Origin: Adineta steineri
Lineage: Eukaryota > Rotifera > Eurotatoria > Adinetida > Adinetidae
Direction: 5' to 3'
NCBI GenBank assembly: GCA_905250115.1
Contig: CAJNOI010000019.1
Coordinates: forward strand, 246,030-310,029
DNA length: 64,000 nucleotides
Under the pieces are notes generated by a model, which made no database searches, was not told the origin of the DNA, and worked only from the letters and a program-made list of their open reading frames with translations. Position numbers and translations under genes: made by a program. Of this stretch, positions 46,301-58,504 are shown one piece after another (the first letter of the stretch is position 1; every line of letters begins with the position of its first letter).

Positions 46301-48261
46301 CATCATCTTATTTTGATGATTCAAATAAAAATATTAGTCAACGTGGTCGACGTCGACGTACACGTTTTGATATGAATAAAATGCTTAATGATGAAGATGA
46401 TGAAGATGATGAAGATAATGATAAGGACGATGATCATGATCATCATAATGACAATGAATCGGATAAAAGTCATTCAGATACAGATGAAGATGATGAATAT
46501 ATTGAAAATACAACACATACAACTAATTTTGATTTACAACTACCGAAAAAAATGACACGTTTACTCAATAATCGTTATCGACCAATAGCAAGAAATGATC
46601 AACGATTTAGACCAAAACCTATTGCACCACGTGTAAGTTATTTATTCATATAAGTAATATCTTTCTGAAAAAGAATGAGCTTCTCCATAACATAGTGTGA
46701 TAGGATAGTCAAATGCAAAATGTCAATTTGTGCTTATTTTTATAGTTGGTAAAACGAACCAATTCGTTTCTAACTGATAAGTTGAATAGACTTCAATTTG
46801 ATATATGTGATGGACAATGTTGTGTGTATGAAAGTGTAATTTATACTGTTTCAACGATCCTATTTTCATTATTCAGCAAGTTTAGGTTATATGGAGTAGG
46901 ATTTGATAGTCCTGTCAGATGAGATGACAATTCAATTAAAGCAATGTGATCGTAAAAATATGCTCAACTTATGGATCATTTTTTATTTAGTTATCACATA
47001 TAGATGTTCTTCTATGTTTATAACACGAAAAACTGCTCGTATAGTTCGTAATCAATATGATAAATTTGAGGTTTTCTTACTGAATTTTACTGTATGCTTA
47101 CACAAAACTTCATATATTTCTATCAATACAGCAATCGTATTTTCTATTCTTTTGATAATAATCATTGACTATTTGGTACTACATATTTGAATCTAATGAA
47201 CCATTCAATTAGACATAAAGACATTTATTTCATTAATCATCAAAAAAGAATGAATACCGAGCGGAATGTCTATTTAAGAATAAAATCGTACATTTCCAAC
47301 GTTAATGTTCGTTTTATCACTAAGACTTTGTTTTGAATGGTTATCCTTGCAGTACACTTGATATTAAAAAAATACTCATATTATAGTCGAAAGAGCAAGC
47401 GCAAATATAATTAAAAGAATATTGTCGATTGATAAATTTTTTTATTTAGTTATGTCATACATCAGTTGATTTAAATGAAAAACTTGGATCACCAATAATT
47501 TATGTTAATGGTGATGGTAATTCTCATCAAATAAAATCTGTTATAACAAATTCTAATCAAACATTAAAAATTGTACGTCGATGGAATGATGTTCAACGAC
47601 GTAATAGACTTCGAACAAATAATTTAAAATTACTTAATGAAACAACATCTGATTGTGCCGATGAAAATTCTGTTTTTTGTCCTGATGATTCATCACCACC
47701 ACGTTCAAACGATAGTAATAGTAATCATGATATAAAAGAAGAAGAAGAAGAAGATTCAACAATAATTCGATCAAAAATAACTTTAGCTCAACCAGCTAAT
47801 TTATTACCAATTTATAAAAGTTCAACAAAAAATATTGTCAGAAAAAATGAAGTCACTTTTGATCGACTCACTCGTGATATTCAATATGCAGTGAGTGAAG
47901 CAAATACTTTATCAACAACACCTAAAACAATGTAAGATTATTTTCTAGTTTTTATTTTTTTTTATCGTTTTATTTATTCGTATACAGAGATCAACAAAAT
48001 ATGAAACGAACTCAAAAAACAAATTTTTCGCCATATTTGACAAAAATTGCACTTCGTCCTCTTCCTGTACTTTTACCCAAACCTGCCGGTGTTGGATATA
48101 AGATTTTTAAATCTAAAGATCCACCTATTTCAACATCGTTGACTACGACAACAACAACTACGACTAGTAGTGATCTTTCGAATATTATCCTTACACCATC
48201 ATCATCATCTTCTTTACTTGATGGCAATGATGAACAATCAACAGCACCAATGAATACTTGA
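43369..48261 (+). CDS. RSF1: RSF1-like chromatin remodelling factor with AT-hooks and PHD finger
   Basis: Ten exons: 43369-43597, 43647-43744, 43801-43893, 43946-44074, 44130-44200, 44255-44325, 44384-45441, 45592-46632, 47450-47931, 47988-48261; 3546 nt, 1181 residues. The N-terminus (about 40-240) has the RSF1/WHIM-type region: NYGIILCFLEKFRTILDLP, RLIDFHFILLKRL, IALGRDRFGVSYW. Residues about 275-490 are a repeat region with six AT-hook-like motifs (KKRRGRPK type) alternating with acidic segments. A canonical C4HC3 PHD finger spans 692-736 (CNVC, CDDC, H715, C718, CPLC), directly followed by a charged helix as in RSF1. Acidic Asp/Glu tracts come after it. RSF1 pairs with the ISWI ATPase SNF2H as histone chaperone and nucleosome spacing factor in the nucleus. 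Vertebrate RSF1 is about 1440 residues. Confidence 0.87.
44510..45260 (+). repeat. In-gene tandem repeat: AT-hook plus acidic linker
   Basis: Inside RSF1 exon 7, a unit of about 35-50 codons recurs: Ser/Asp, KK(R/K)RGRP(K/R)xS, a short spacer, then a psi-K-x-E type site (IKQE, VKQE, IKKE, IKEE) and an acidic run ending in SND/SNED. Five hooks have the RGRP core, one has PGRPP, and a seventh basic block reads RRGRKRK. Confidence 0.8.
46633..47449 (+). other. 817-nt intron of RSF1 gene
   Basis: The longest intron of this gene. It includes a 95-codon open frame (46903-47190) with hydrophobic composition but no recognisable family. No terminal repeats seen. Confidence 0.4.
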
Positions 48262-49141
48262 CATATTAATTCTTTTTTTGTTTTGTTTTTTTTTCTCATC
48301 CTATCTAAGTTCTTTTTTTCTGTCTCATGCACGTTCTCTGCTTTGTGCTCTTAATCTAAGTCAAAAAAAAACAAACCTTATGTTCGTTGTCCTAAGTCAT
48401 GAAATGGCTCTTGTCTATGTGTATGTTTATTTCATGATGAATAATAGAATGAAAGATAAATAGAAAAAAATATATCAATTCATGTATTGATTGCAATCGA
48501 ATATTCTTCAAAATTATCATTTATATGTAATACCATTGACTTCGTATAAAACAACAGAATAATAATGATGTCAATATTCTCATGTTTTCTTTCGTTTGCA
48601 ATAATTACTTATGCTACATTGTTTTAAATATAATAGGATTTAACGACTACGATTGATTTAGTAATGGAAATTTTCTGCAAAAGAATTGTATTTATTTGTT
48701 TTATTCATATGTGTAATAACGATTCGAGATCTTGTTTCTAAGTCAACGGCTACACATATTGCTTCTTGTTCTTGACTTTGTAATAATAAAAGGAATAGTT
48801 CCCATGATTGTAGACGTCACAATGATCGGGTATGCATTTACTATAGTAACTTTAATGGTATCAACTATAATCTGTTAATCTAATATTTTACTCAAACACA
48901 TAACAAGAACAAGTATAGACGTATCTATTAATTTAGCTGATAAAAGTAGAAATCTTTTTTTTTTATAAAAATATATTCAAGTAGATTGTAGGTGAACATT
49001 ACAGATCAAGAATTTTATTAAAAAATAGAAAGTTTTACAAAAATGTAAACAACAGCAAAAAAATTATATCATTCGTTGCAATCGGAAAATAAATAAATTC
49101 ATTATGTAAATGTATAATTATCTTGTTGATATTGAAATAGA
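48262..49141. other. Convergent intergenic region RSF1 / vWA gene 1
   Basis: 880 nt between two stop codons. T-rich just after RSF1, otherwise AT-rich, no coding frame supported. Both 3' UTRs should lie here. Confidence 0.45.
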
Positions 49142-50161
49142 TCACATTAAAGAACAACAATTCAAATTATTCTTCGCACCAACTTGTTTCTGATCAAGAT
49201 TATCAAAATATGGATCAACTGAACCTAATAATATTTTTACTACATAATCTCCAAATGAAAAAGGAAACTGTCGTCCTTGAACCTAAAAATCAATCGATAT
49301 TAAATATACTATAAATATATATTTATGTAGATAATTACCTGCCAGATTTGCTCTCGTTCTGATCGATAATCATCGCATACATCAACGTTGGGAATTTTTT
49401 CATCCCATTTATTTAAATATCCAACAGCTTGATCATCATCAGTACATGCACAAAAAGTTACTAAAACTCGTTCAGGTGGTTTTCGTTCATTTTTCAGAAC
49501 ACGTTCTAATGCCTCAATATCAGTCGTACCGTAATCGTCCGTTGGTTGTCCATCAGTAGCAATAATAATCAAGAGTTTACGTTCTTGTATTTCATTCTGT
49601 TTATCTTTAAGTATTCGACGGAGTACACTTGTTATGGGTGTTAAACCATTTGGTGGATTAATAAATGCAGATTGAAGTTGAGATCCATGTTTAACATGAA
49701 ATATTGGAGGACGATTAAGAAAATATATATCTAAACCATCAGGGTCGAGTACAGAACCAATATCAACAGTAATAGTAACAATTTGTTTTAATTCATCCCA
49801 ACGAGTGGAACGTACTCCAAAAGCATCGGAACTAGCTCCTAGAAAATAAAAAATTAATTAGATAATGCATTGTTGATGTAAAGAAAAAAAAGTGTGACTT
49901 ACCAACAGCAGTTCCCATCGATCCTGAATCATCACAGAGAAAGACAATTTCATAACCTTCAAGCTGTCGTAAACGAGATGCAAAGTCATGACTTATTTCA
50001 TATTGAGCTGCTATTTCAGCAAACTTTCGCATACGTTCTTCGGGTGTTGCCATTATATTAGAAGGTGCACGATTATAATTTGTTGGCATGTTCGACTGAA
50101 ATGGAGCTGAAGGAGCATTCATACCAGAATACTGAGCGGAATCTACATTGACGTATGTCAT
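49142..50161 (-). CDS. vWA-domain protein 1 with CaaX box (CSLM)
   Basis: Three exons, 50161-49903, 49838-49339 and 49282-49142; 900 nt, 299 residues. A short disordered N-terminus leads to a helix (EERMRKFAEIAAQYEI) and a von Willebrand A domain with a complete MIDAS: DDSGS (in VFLCDDSGSMG), Thr in LTPITSVLRRIL, and Asp in IIATDGQPTDD. Family blocks are DPDGLDIYFLNRPP, FCACTDDDQAVGYLNKWD, IPNVDVCDDYRSEREQI and FPFSFGDYVVKILLGSVDPYFD. The protein ends CCSLM, a CaaX box with Met as last residue (farnesyl type), preceded by a second Cys that could be palmitoylated. So it is probably a membrane-tethered cytosolic metal-binding adhesion or scaffold protein. It is one of three paralogues in this cluster. 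The function is unknown. Confidence 0.87.
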
Positions 50162-52771
50162 CGGTGGTTTGAATAATCAAAATTTTTATCTAAGATGAGG
50201 GTGATTTATTTCTATGATATATTTATACGGAAAATAAATGACATCGTAAAAGGGTATATTTATTCAGAGAAATGATTTACTAAAGTCTTCTAAATGACGT
50301 CAAACAGTGTGACGTCATTAACAACCTACGCAATCTTGTATTGACATACCGCGTGTGCTTATTTGAAAGTGATGACACATAGTTGTTATTCACTGTCTGT
50401 TTTATCCTACTAATTAATATATTATTGATCGATAGTATGTACGTCAAAATACAAAAAAAATCCCTATTCGATTACTATTTGAATGATTAATAAAGAAGTT
50501 CATCAGTATTGGTACTATATAAACTATGTAGTTAAGCAGCTTGCCAGTCGTTAAAAGTTAAGATAAAGAAGAGAAAATATACAAAAAATGATAAGACAAA
50601 CCGTAAAAGAGAAGACAATCCAAGGTTAAAATATACTTATTTCGCCTGCGTAAAATGTATTTACAATCAACGAACACAAAACAAAGAAATAAAAGAATGT
50701 TTGATATATTCGAAAACTTATTAAATGATAGATAATGAATGTGATCAACTAAAACTACGTAGAAATGAACTATTAACTAAAAGGATAGGTATCTAAAAAC
50801 AAACAATTCGAGTTAACTACAATAACCTACTGTTATGAGTAAATAATATTTGCAAAAATATAAAAACTATACTTCTATGGCAAATATGTCAAATATGTGC
50901 TCGAAAATTAGTAGCTACTTCTATTTATTAGAAGAAGATAAACTAGGAAATCATCTATGATAATAAACATCAAAAGATAGTTGATTCTTTTTGAAACTTT
51001 CGTCGACGTGCGAGGTAGATTAGTTTATATACTTATCTTGATAAAAAAAGATTGCTGATAAAAATAATTATTGTTAAATCATTTTTTTAAAATAATATCA
51101 ATATTGAATTTACAAATATAGAAGCTATTAGCATTATTTTTTCTATTGGATTTAACACGACAATGTTCAAGTAAAAATCATAATTTATGACAATTCTCTA
51201 GCTTGTAAAATATCATAACTACTACACTATTTCAATATGCTTTATCTTTCTCTGCCATGTTTCTACATAAATGAAAGATTTTTTGTATGTACTTTCATAT
51301 GAATAAACAGATTAACAGATACCGTTTTTAAAAGATATTACTAAAGTACAAGCACATCCACGTGCTATAACAATAAGTCATAAAATAGTTTTTATCAAGT
51401 ATATGTTTCTGAAATCTTCATAAAACAAGAATACAAGTATGAATATTTTTCTTTTTATTTCTCTAAATTAGATTAGATACTACGACATACTTATGAGAAA
51501 TTGTATATCAACGAGAAAATTTTTCGAATATGATTAGCATCTCATATATTCGTATTGTATCAAATCCGATTACAGTGATCGATGGACATATTGCATGTTC
51601 TTTTTATTCAGTTGATAGAAAATATATTCAATACGCAAATAAAATCATCAAAGGAACCGATGAAAATGTATCTAAAACTTTTAGTTAACAACAAGACTTC
51701 AATTTGACAAGAACTTAATGACATTGATTAACTTACAAACTACTTAGACATATGTTTATTCTCTAGAACATTGTAAGTATGAATAAGTCATAAATCATCA
51801 TTGATTTTCCATGCAAATTGATCAATACAATTAGTAACCGAAAAATAACGTTATATTCAATTAATAATTTTATATTAACTTGTCCAATGATATACAAACT
51901 TGATCTTATATGACGATGAATGTAATAGATGAGTATGATTAAATAGTTTGCAGAAGATTTTTAATAGATCTACATATTCTTTGTAATTTTATATTGTATT
52001 TATGCAAACACCTTTAACATTATTTTCTATTGATATTATATCGTTTAACGTACTATGGAATTTCGTTTATAAGTAATTAATAGATTACATATTAAAATGC
52101 AATGTTTATAGTTTAATTATTCTGTAGAATGTTTAAGTAATAGCGACTTAATCTCTTGACATACATTGACAATTTCATATCCTTTTCCTTTTTCCGTTCA
52201 AAGGAATAAACAGTTCATGAGCATGAATTTTTTTTTCTTCTTCTTCTTCTAGATTCTGTACTAGTTTTTTCGATGATTAACATTGACATGAGAAAATAAA
52301 TGATGAATAAAATATGATGCGTAGTATTTCTGCATAAAAGATCTCGATGGACTATGCATATTAATATATTTAAATATAATCAAGCTTAACTATATTTTCA
52401 GAATATGTCGATCATAGAAATATATTCTATTCATCATCTTAACAAATTTTCTTAACGATATAATTTATCAAATAAATTGAAAGTCTTGTAATTTGAAATT
52501 GATTTACAAACATATATATTTTTATTTTATATATTATCATTATCAATTATTCAGTGTATTTGCTGCTTATTAAATAATTATCGACTCAAAAAAAGAAAAA
52601 AAAAGGAAATTAAGAATTTGTAAAATACCATACAACATATAAAAAAAATATACGCACGTACATACACAAATACGTTTAACAGTAGAAAACAAAGAAGAAG
52701 AAAAAATATCATTATCCGCACAAAAATTATTTCATTTCTACATTTCAAAAAAAAGAAGATAATCAAATTTT
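50162..52771. other. Intergenic, 2.6 kb, between vWA genes 1 and 2
   Basis: No supported gene. Uniformly AT-rich with many short repeats of A and T, and a TTC run near 52239-52250. Could hold a decayed copy of the cluster, but no vWA motif was found on either strand. Confidence 0.45.
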
Positions 52772-54856
52772 CTATAGTATAGAACATGATTTATTCTTTT
52801 TTCCTTTACTCGATTGTCGACCTGAACCAGTACGACTAGTTACTCGACGTTCATCAAGTGTATCAAACCAATCATCAACAGCACCCATCAATACTTTGAC
52901 AACATACTGTTAGAAAAATAAACAATGTTTTATATAGATAAATCATATATTTCGAATAGATATTGTATAGCATACATCACCAAAACTAAACGGAAAATCT
53001 TTTCCTTGAGCTTTGAGAATTTCTTTTCTCTCAGATCTATAATCATCGGCAACATCAAGATTAGGTATTTTCTTATCCCAATCATTCAAATAACTGTATA
53101 GAATAGAATGAAGAGAAAAAAAAACACAAACGATTGAAGAATATATGAAATAATCATTACATACCCAATACAATCACCATCATCTGTACAAGCAATAATT
53201 GTAACTGGAACCCGATTAGTTGGTTTTCTATCATAACGAAGTGCATATTCTAATGATTTTATATCTTGTTGTCCCTGTTCATTTGTGGGCACACCATCAG
53301 TAGCAATTAAAAGCAAAAGTTTACGTTCTTGTATTTCTAATTGTTTTTCTCTTAGAACATATCGAAGTACACGTACAATTGGTGTTGGACCTAATTTATA
53401 TTGAAAATCATATATAAGTAAACTGTCTTTTCTTTATATACCAGCTGGTGGAACAGCAAATATAGGAATGAGCTCATCAGAATGTTTAACATGACGCATT
53501 GGTTCACGATTTAAGAAGAAAATATCTGAATAGTAAATAAAAGATAAGGATTATCATCATTATTTAAATTTCCCCACTTACCAACACCATCAGGATCAAA
53601 ACTAGATTATTTAAAACACAAAATGTATATATCATGTAAAATAGATAATAAAAAAAACATACACAGAAGCAATATCAACTACAATTGAAACAGTTTGTCG
53701 AAGTTCATCCCATCTTGTTGGATTACGATCATATGGACTGGAAAGATCACCTTAAATTATTAATACACGTTACATAAGAAATGAAAAATTCCAGTCTTGT
53801 TTAGAGTACATTAAAAAATCTTTTTTTTTCCGCATGAATTATAAACTTAGAAAACTTTTAATTTTAATTTCCTCTAAAGAAGAACTATGAATTCTCGTAA
53901 ACAAGACTATTTCATCGTTAGATAAAAATATGGTTTCAGGATGTGTGTAGAGAAGAGAGGCACTATCATGCGCACTCTGTTTACCTATACATCTACGTCT
54001 ATAACACATCTTTTATCCTTACCATCATTCTTTCATAAAACATTTAATTGGTTCTAGGTGAAAATTAAATTATTAGTTCTTTTACAAAATTTACAACAAA
54101 AAAAGGAAAGAATAGTAATTTTCTTTACAACAGCATATAGAAGCAAATATCTTACCTAATGGTGTATTCATAGATCCAGAATCTAAATAAAAATAGAAGT
54201 GTTACTAATTTACTGGAAAACCTATAAGTTTTTCATCATATAAGAAGATAACAGAGTTCATTAAGCACAACTGTTTGACATTCATTAATTAAATGTCAAG
54301 CATGTAAATTATCTCATTGTAAATATTTTGGGAGAATAGCATTCTATTTACATATACGAAGTTCACAAGCTCTTGTCCTTCTCATCACAATATAGCTTTA
54401 GTTGCTCAATGCTTTTAACAAATGAAAAGTATGAATTAGTAATAAGATATCATTAAAATGATGCTTTTAATAAAGAAAAAAATTTCTCATTCTACCATTA
54501 TTCTTTTTTTCACAATAGTTGAATTTACATAGAACATATTCTCGTGAGGATATAACTGAATAAAAAATTATCGTAAAAAGGTTTTACGATATTGAATATA
54601 CTCAATTTTTCTAATAAATCTACTTACCGTCAACAATAAATACTATTTCATAACCTTCTAATGCTCTTAATCTTGTTGCAAATTCTCGATTAATTTCATA
54701 GCGATTGACTAGATATTGAAATTTTCTTAAGCGTTCTTCGTTATCAACTGCACCTGGACCATTCATTGTTTGTAATGAATTAAAACCCACTTGATTTGGA
54801 TCTGATGGTGGTGGTGGTGGTGCTGATGCTGGTGCAGGAAATTGTTGTGGATACAT
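52772..54856 (-). CDS. vWA-domain protein 2 with CaaX box (CSIL) and microexons
   Basis: Eight exons: 54856-54628, 54182-54156, 53750-53663, 53601-53582, 53525-53442, 53390-53165, 53093-52976, 52906-52772; 927 nt, 308 residues. Two are microexons of 27 nt (which encodes SGSMNTPL of the MIDAS) and 20 nt (FDPDGV). The joined protein has a Pro-rich N-terminus (APPPPPSDP), the helix EERLRKFQYLVNRYEI, vWA with VDDSGSMNTPL, FDPDGV-DIFFLNRE, GPTPIVRVLRYVL, LIATDGVPTNE, ACTDDGDCIGYLNDWDKK, IPNLDVADDYRSERKEI and FPFSFGDYVVKVLMGAVDDWFD. The C-terminus is KGKKNKSCSIL: a polybasic stretch and a CaaX box ending in Leu (geranylgeranyl type). Introns differ from paralogues 1 and 3. The second intron position splits the MIDAS. 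Confidence 0.85.
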
Positions 54857-55815
54857 ATATGATTACAGTCAATACTATGAGTTAATTGAAATATATATAT
54901 CTCTCTTGTCGATTGTTCTATCTCTTACTTTTCTCTAAGATAAATATTTTTGTTCGAAAGAAAGAATAAAAAACATAGACTACTCTAATAAAAATGTTTT
55001 GTTTTATATTGCATCATTACATCTATCCTTACAGCTATTATCTAAACAAGAAAGAAAAAGAAACTATGAGAGTATCGTGAATAATAACTGACGTCGAACT
55101 TGGATGTCGTCTTTCTTTATTTTGACGTCAACTCTCATTGATGACGGCGTATAGAGACTAATAATAGCAAGGAAAAAAGAGAAAAAACAATTTCTTGATT
55201 GCAAGTAGTAATATTCCGTGTTCTCGTTTTCCTTTTCCTTCTTTGACGAATAAGTAATAAAAAAGAATATGAACGAGACAAATAACCTGATATATATATC
55301 ATAGATATTTTCATGTTAAAAAAATTTTATTTTTTAAAGAATTATGACAAATAATGTGTCATGAACATATTCTTGTTTACAAATTATGCCATGAGTATAT
55401 ATCATTGTAAATATTTTAAAAAGTAAATCAGTTTAAAATAAAAATTATTGACAATATTCACAATTGGATTTTGCTGAGTTAAAACCAACGCCATTGATCA
55501 AACGATTATTTTAACGAACGTTAAATATTTTATCTTTTAAAGAATAAGTAATAGTAAAAGATTTTACATGTAATAGGTTTTTTTTGTTTTACAGCCTATA
55601 GTACAGACTATAAAACAATAAAAAATATTATACATGTAACGATTGGAATATTTTTCGATAGAAGATAAATATATATATATATTATTTGTCAAATAATCGA
55701 TAGATTAATTGCTAGTACTTTAAATTTTGAAATCATAGATCATCAAGTGGAAGGAAAATCTATAATAAACATACATAGAATTTCGAAACTTTTTTTTCAT
55801 CGAAAAATTACTTCA
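54857..55815. other. Intergenic between vWA genes 2 and 3
   Basis: 959 nt, AT-rich, no coding frame supported. A TGACGTCAA-type sequence (CRE-like, TTTGACGTCAACTC) is seen near 55122-55135 and a related ACTGACGTCGAAC near 55087-55099. Confidence 0.4.
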
Positions 55816-57088
55816 TTATAAAATAACACATCTTTGTTTATTTCGTTTTCCTCGAGCACTTCCACTTGGTCGTCCATAACCATCAGTTGTAACTTTCTTT
55901 TCATCTAAATCATCAAACCAACTATCAACACCACCCATAAGAATCTTGACGACATACTTAATAGAAAAAAAGAAGGAAAAATGATTCTTCAGATATATTA
56001 AGAGATATAATCAAAAGAAAAACTTACGTCACCAAAACTAAATGGAAAATGTTTGCCTTGACGTCCTTGAATTTCTTTTTTTTCATTTCTGTAATCATCT
56101 ACAACATCAAGATTAGGAATTTTCTTATCCCAATCATTTAAATAACCAATACAATCATCATCATCTATTATTCAAAAGGAAATTTTGTTATTTGATTCTA
56201 TTCTCAAGGTTTATTTTTCTCATACCTGTACAAGCGATAATTGTCACAGGTATACGATCTGTTGGTTTACGTTCTTGTTTAAGAACATATTCAAACGAAC
56301 GAATATCTCGATGGCCTTGATTATCTGTTGGTACGCCATCTGTTGCTAAAAGTATCAGTAATCTACGTTCTTCAATTTCATGTTGTTTATCACGAAGTAC
56401 ACGTCGAAAAACTGGAACGATCGGAGTTGGACCTTAGATTCAAAATAAAAAATAAAAAATACTTTATTTTTGTTTTTCGATATACCAGCTGGTGGAATAG
56501 CAAAGATTGGTAATAATTGTTCAGAACTTTGAACATGAAATATAGGTTCACGATTCAGAAAATATACATCAACACCATCCGGATCAAAAACATTTGCTAA
56601 ATCGACAACAATTGATACGGTTTGTTTTAATTCATCCCCTATAATTATACAAATTTAGTATTGAAAATTAATATATAATAGTAACATACATCGTGATGGC
56701 ATTTTATCAAATGGACCAGAAAGATCGCCTAAAATGATAAGATAATTCAAAACAATCAATAAAATAGAAGATAAATATGAAAATTACCAAGTGGAGTATT
56801 CATTGAACCTGAATCATCACAAATAAATACGATTTCATAACCTTCAAGAACACGTAATTTTGTAGCAAATGTATGATTAACTAAATAATAATTAAAAGAA
56901 AAGTTGTTTCTTTATCTATCTTTGAATTAAAACTTACTTTCATAACGAGCAACAAGTTGTTGAAAATCAGCCATACGTTCTTCGGCTGATCTACTATAGG
57001 TAGATAATTGTTGATTAAGTTCCATGTGATTTTGATATGGAGGCGGAGGTGGCGCTTGTACTGCTCCGTGATACTGTTGTCCATGCAT
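55816..57088 (-). CDS. vWA-domain protein 3 with CaaX box (CVIL)
   Basis: Seven exons: 57088-56938, 56880-56788, 56728-56690, 56638-56486, 56432-56226, 56164-56028, 55956-55816; 921 nt, 306 residues. The ATG at 57088 was chosen over the overlapping one at 57084 because only its frame joins the next exon. A Pro-rich N-terminus (QAPPPPPYQN) and helix EERMADFQQLVARYE precede the vWA domain with ICDDSGSMNTPL, VFDPDGVDVYFLNREP, GPTPIVPVFRRVLRD, LLATDGVPTDN and CTDDDDCIGYLNDWDKKIP, then FPFSFGDYVVKILMGGVDSWFD. It ends RGKRNKQRCVIL, a polybasic stretch plus CaaX box ending in Leu. It is closer to paralogue 2 than to paralogue 1 in the MIDAS (MNTPLGDLS) and tail. A 39-nt exon is present where paralogue 2 has a longer one. 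Confidence 0.87.
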
Positions 57089-58504
57089 GTTTTTTCCTTA
57101 TTCTATATCATACGCTAGGTTTGTAGATTTCAATTACCCATATATATATATATATGTGTGTGAGAATATTGCTTATGAATTATAGGAATCTAGAGAAGCG
57201 GAAGAAGAAAAGAAGCGCGAGAATATGTTTTATTTGCATTGGAGCGGAAGATGTATGGCGGAGAGAAATGATGACGCGTTTGTTCCATACAAAAGGCTAA
57301 TTGTCACTCGATCTACTTGCATATCATTCTTAACACACTTCCTATAATCATTACTTATGCTAATGAATAGGGAAATATTATAACAGACATTTAAGATAAC
57401 AAATCAACTATTTTTTTACCATTAACAAGTTCCTAAATCAACATTGAATGACTTGAATTCTTGTCATAAAAAAAAATGAATATTTATAAATGTATTCTTT
57501 GTCGAGCATCGAGCATAAGAAGAATTTCCTAGATTTTTTTTTTTCTCTGTCTATTTATTTTTCGTTAGTAGTACATGTAGTTGAGTAATGCGAACAGATG
57601 AATAGAGAGAAAAAAAGAGCAAACAAAAGAAGAAAGAAAAAAAACTGAGACTTCATGAAAGAAAACAAAAGAACAAAAAAAGGAAAATCAGGTCATTCAC
57701 TACATGAAAAAAGAACCAGAACAAGTTAAACAGATTTAAGTTTGACGAAAAAAAAAGAAAAAGAACCGAAAACAAAATCGTTTCTGGTGATACAAAAGAG
57801 AAAAGAAAAACATGTATATACGAAACCCAAAAAAAAACCGAAAAAAACCGTACGTATGCGTATGATAGTGAAACGTGTCTGCATACACACATTCCCCTGA
57901 GACGAAAGAAAAAAAAAAGGACATATATAATAAAGACGAAAAAGAAAAAAAAATAAACTGTGCGCAGCGGTCAATAAACTATTCCAAAAATTTCGCTTTC
58001 TCTTTTCACCGTTCGAGTATGAATTCACATTTTTCTGTTTTTTTTTATCTTTCTTCATTAGTAGAAAGTGTATTCCACTTCGTACAAAAAGTTCTTTACA
58101 ATATATGAATTACACACACAAAACATACAGAGAGATATTTATATTATATAAATGAATCAATTACAGATGATAAATAATAAAGCTATACATAATAATTTGT
58201 CTCCTCTGTCTCGTTTTTTTTTCTCTTATTTTGAGCACAAAAAAAATATATATATAACAATAATCTCTTATGATAATAATCAATATCGTATTAGGTTGGC
58301 AAGACCAAAACACATCGCCTGAACCATAAATATATATATGTACACAGCAAAAACAGAGCTTGAGAGCGACCACTGTCACGCAATGAAAAGAAAAAAAACA
58401 GAAAACAAACAAACAAACAAATAATCTAACTATAGAATAATAGAGAAAGAGAGAGAGAGAGAGAAATGAAAAAAAAGAAAACAAATCAAACAAAATATAT
58501 AATG
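57089..58504. other. Intergenic; 3' side of Pumilio, 5' side of vWA gene 3
   Basis: 1.4 kb without a supported gene. From 57600 to 58500 the plus strand is A/G-rich with many A-runs, so the minus strand is a pyrimidine-rich probable 3' UTR of Pumilio; (GA)n lies at 58444-58464. Open frames there are low-complexity. TGTACATA on the minus strand (58337-58344) fits the Pumilio element UGUANAUA. Confidence 0.45.

Noticed and set aside
46903-47190. 95-codon hydrophobic open frame inside an RSF1 intron
   Set aside because: No family features; composition is that of AT-rich DNA, and flanking splice sites and frame of RSF1 are better explained by one intron.
57653-58493. Several Phe/Ser/Lys-rich frames on both strands
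   Set aside because: Low-complexity A/T and GA tracts in a likely 3' UTR; no domain, no stable composition.
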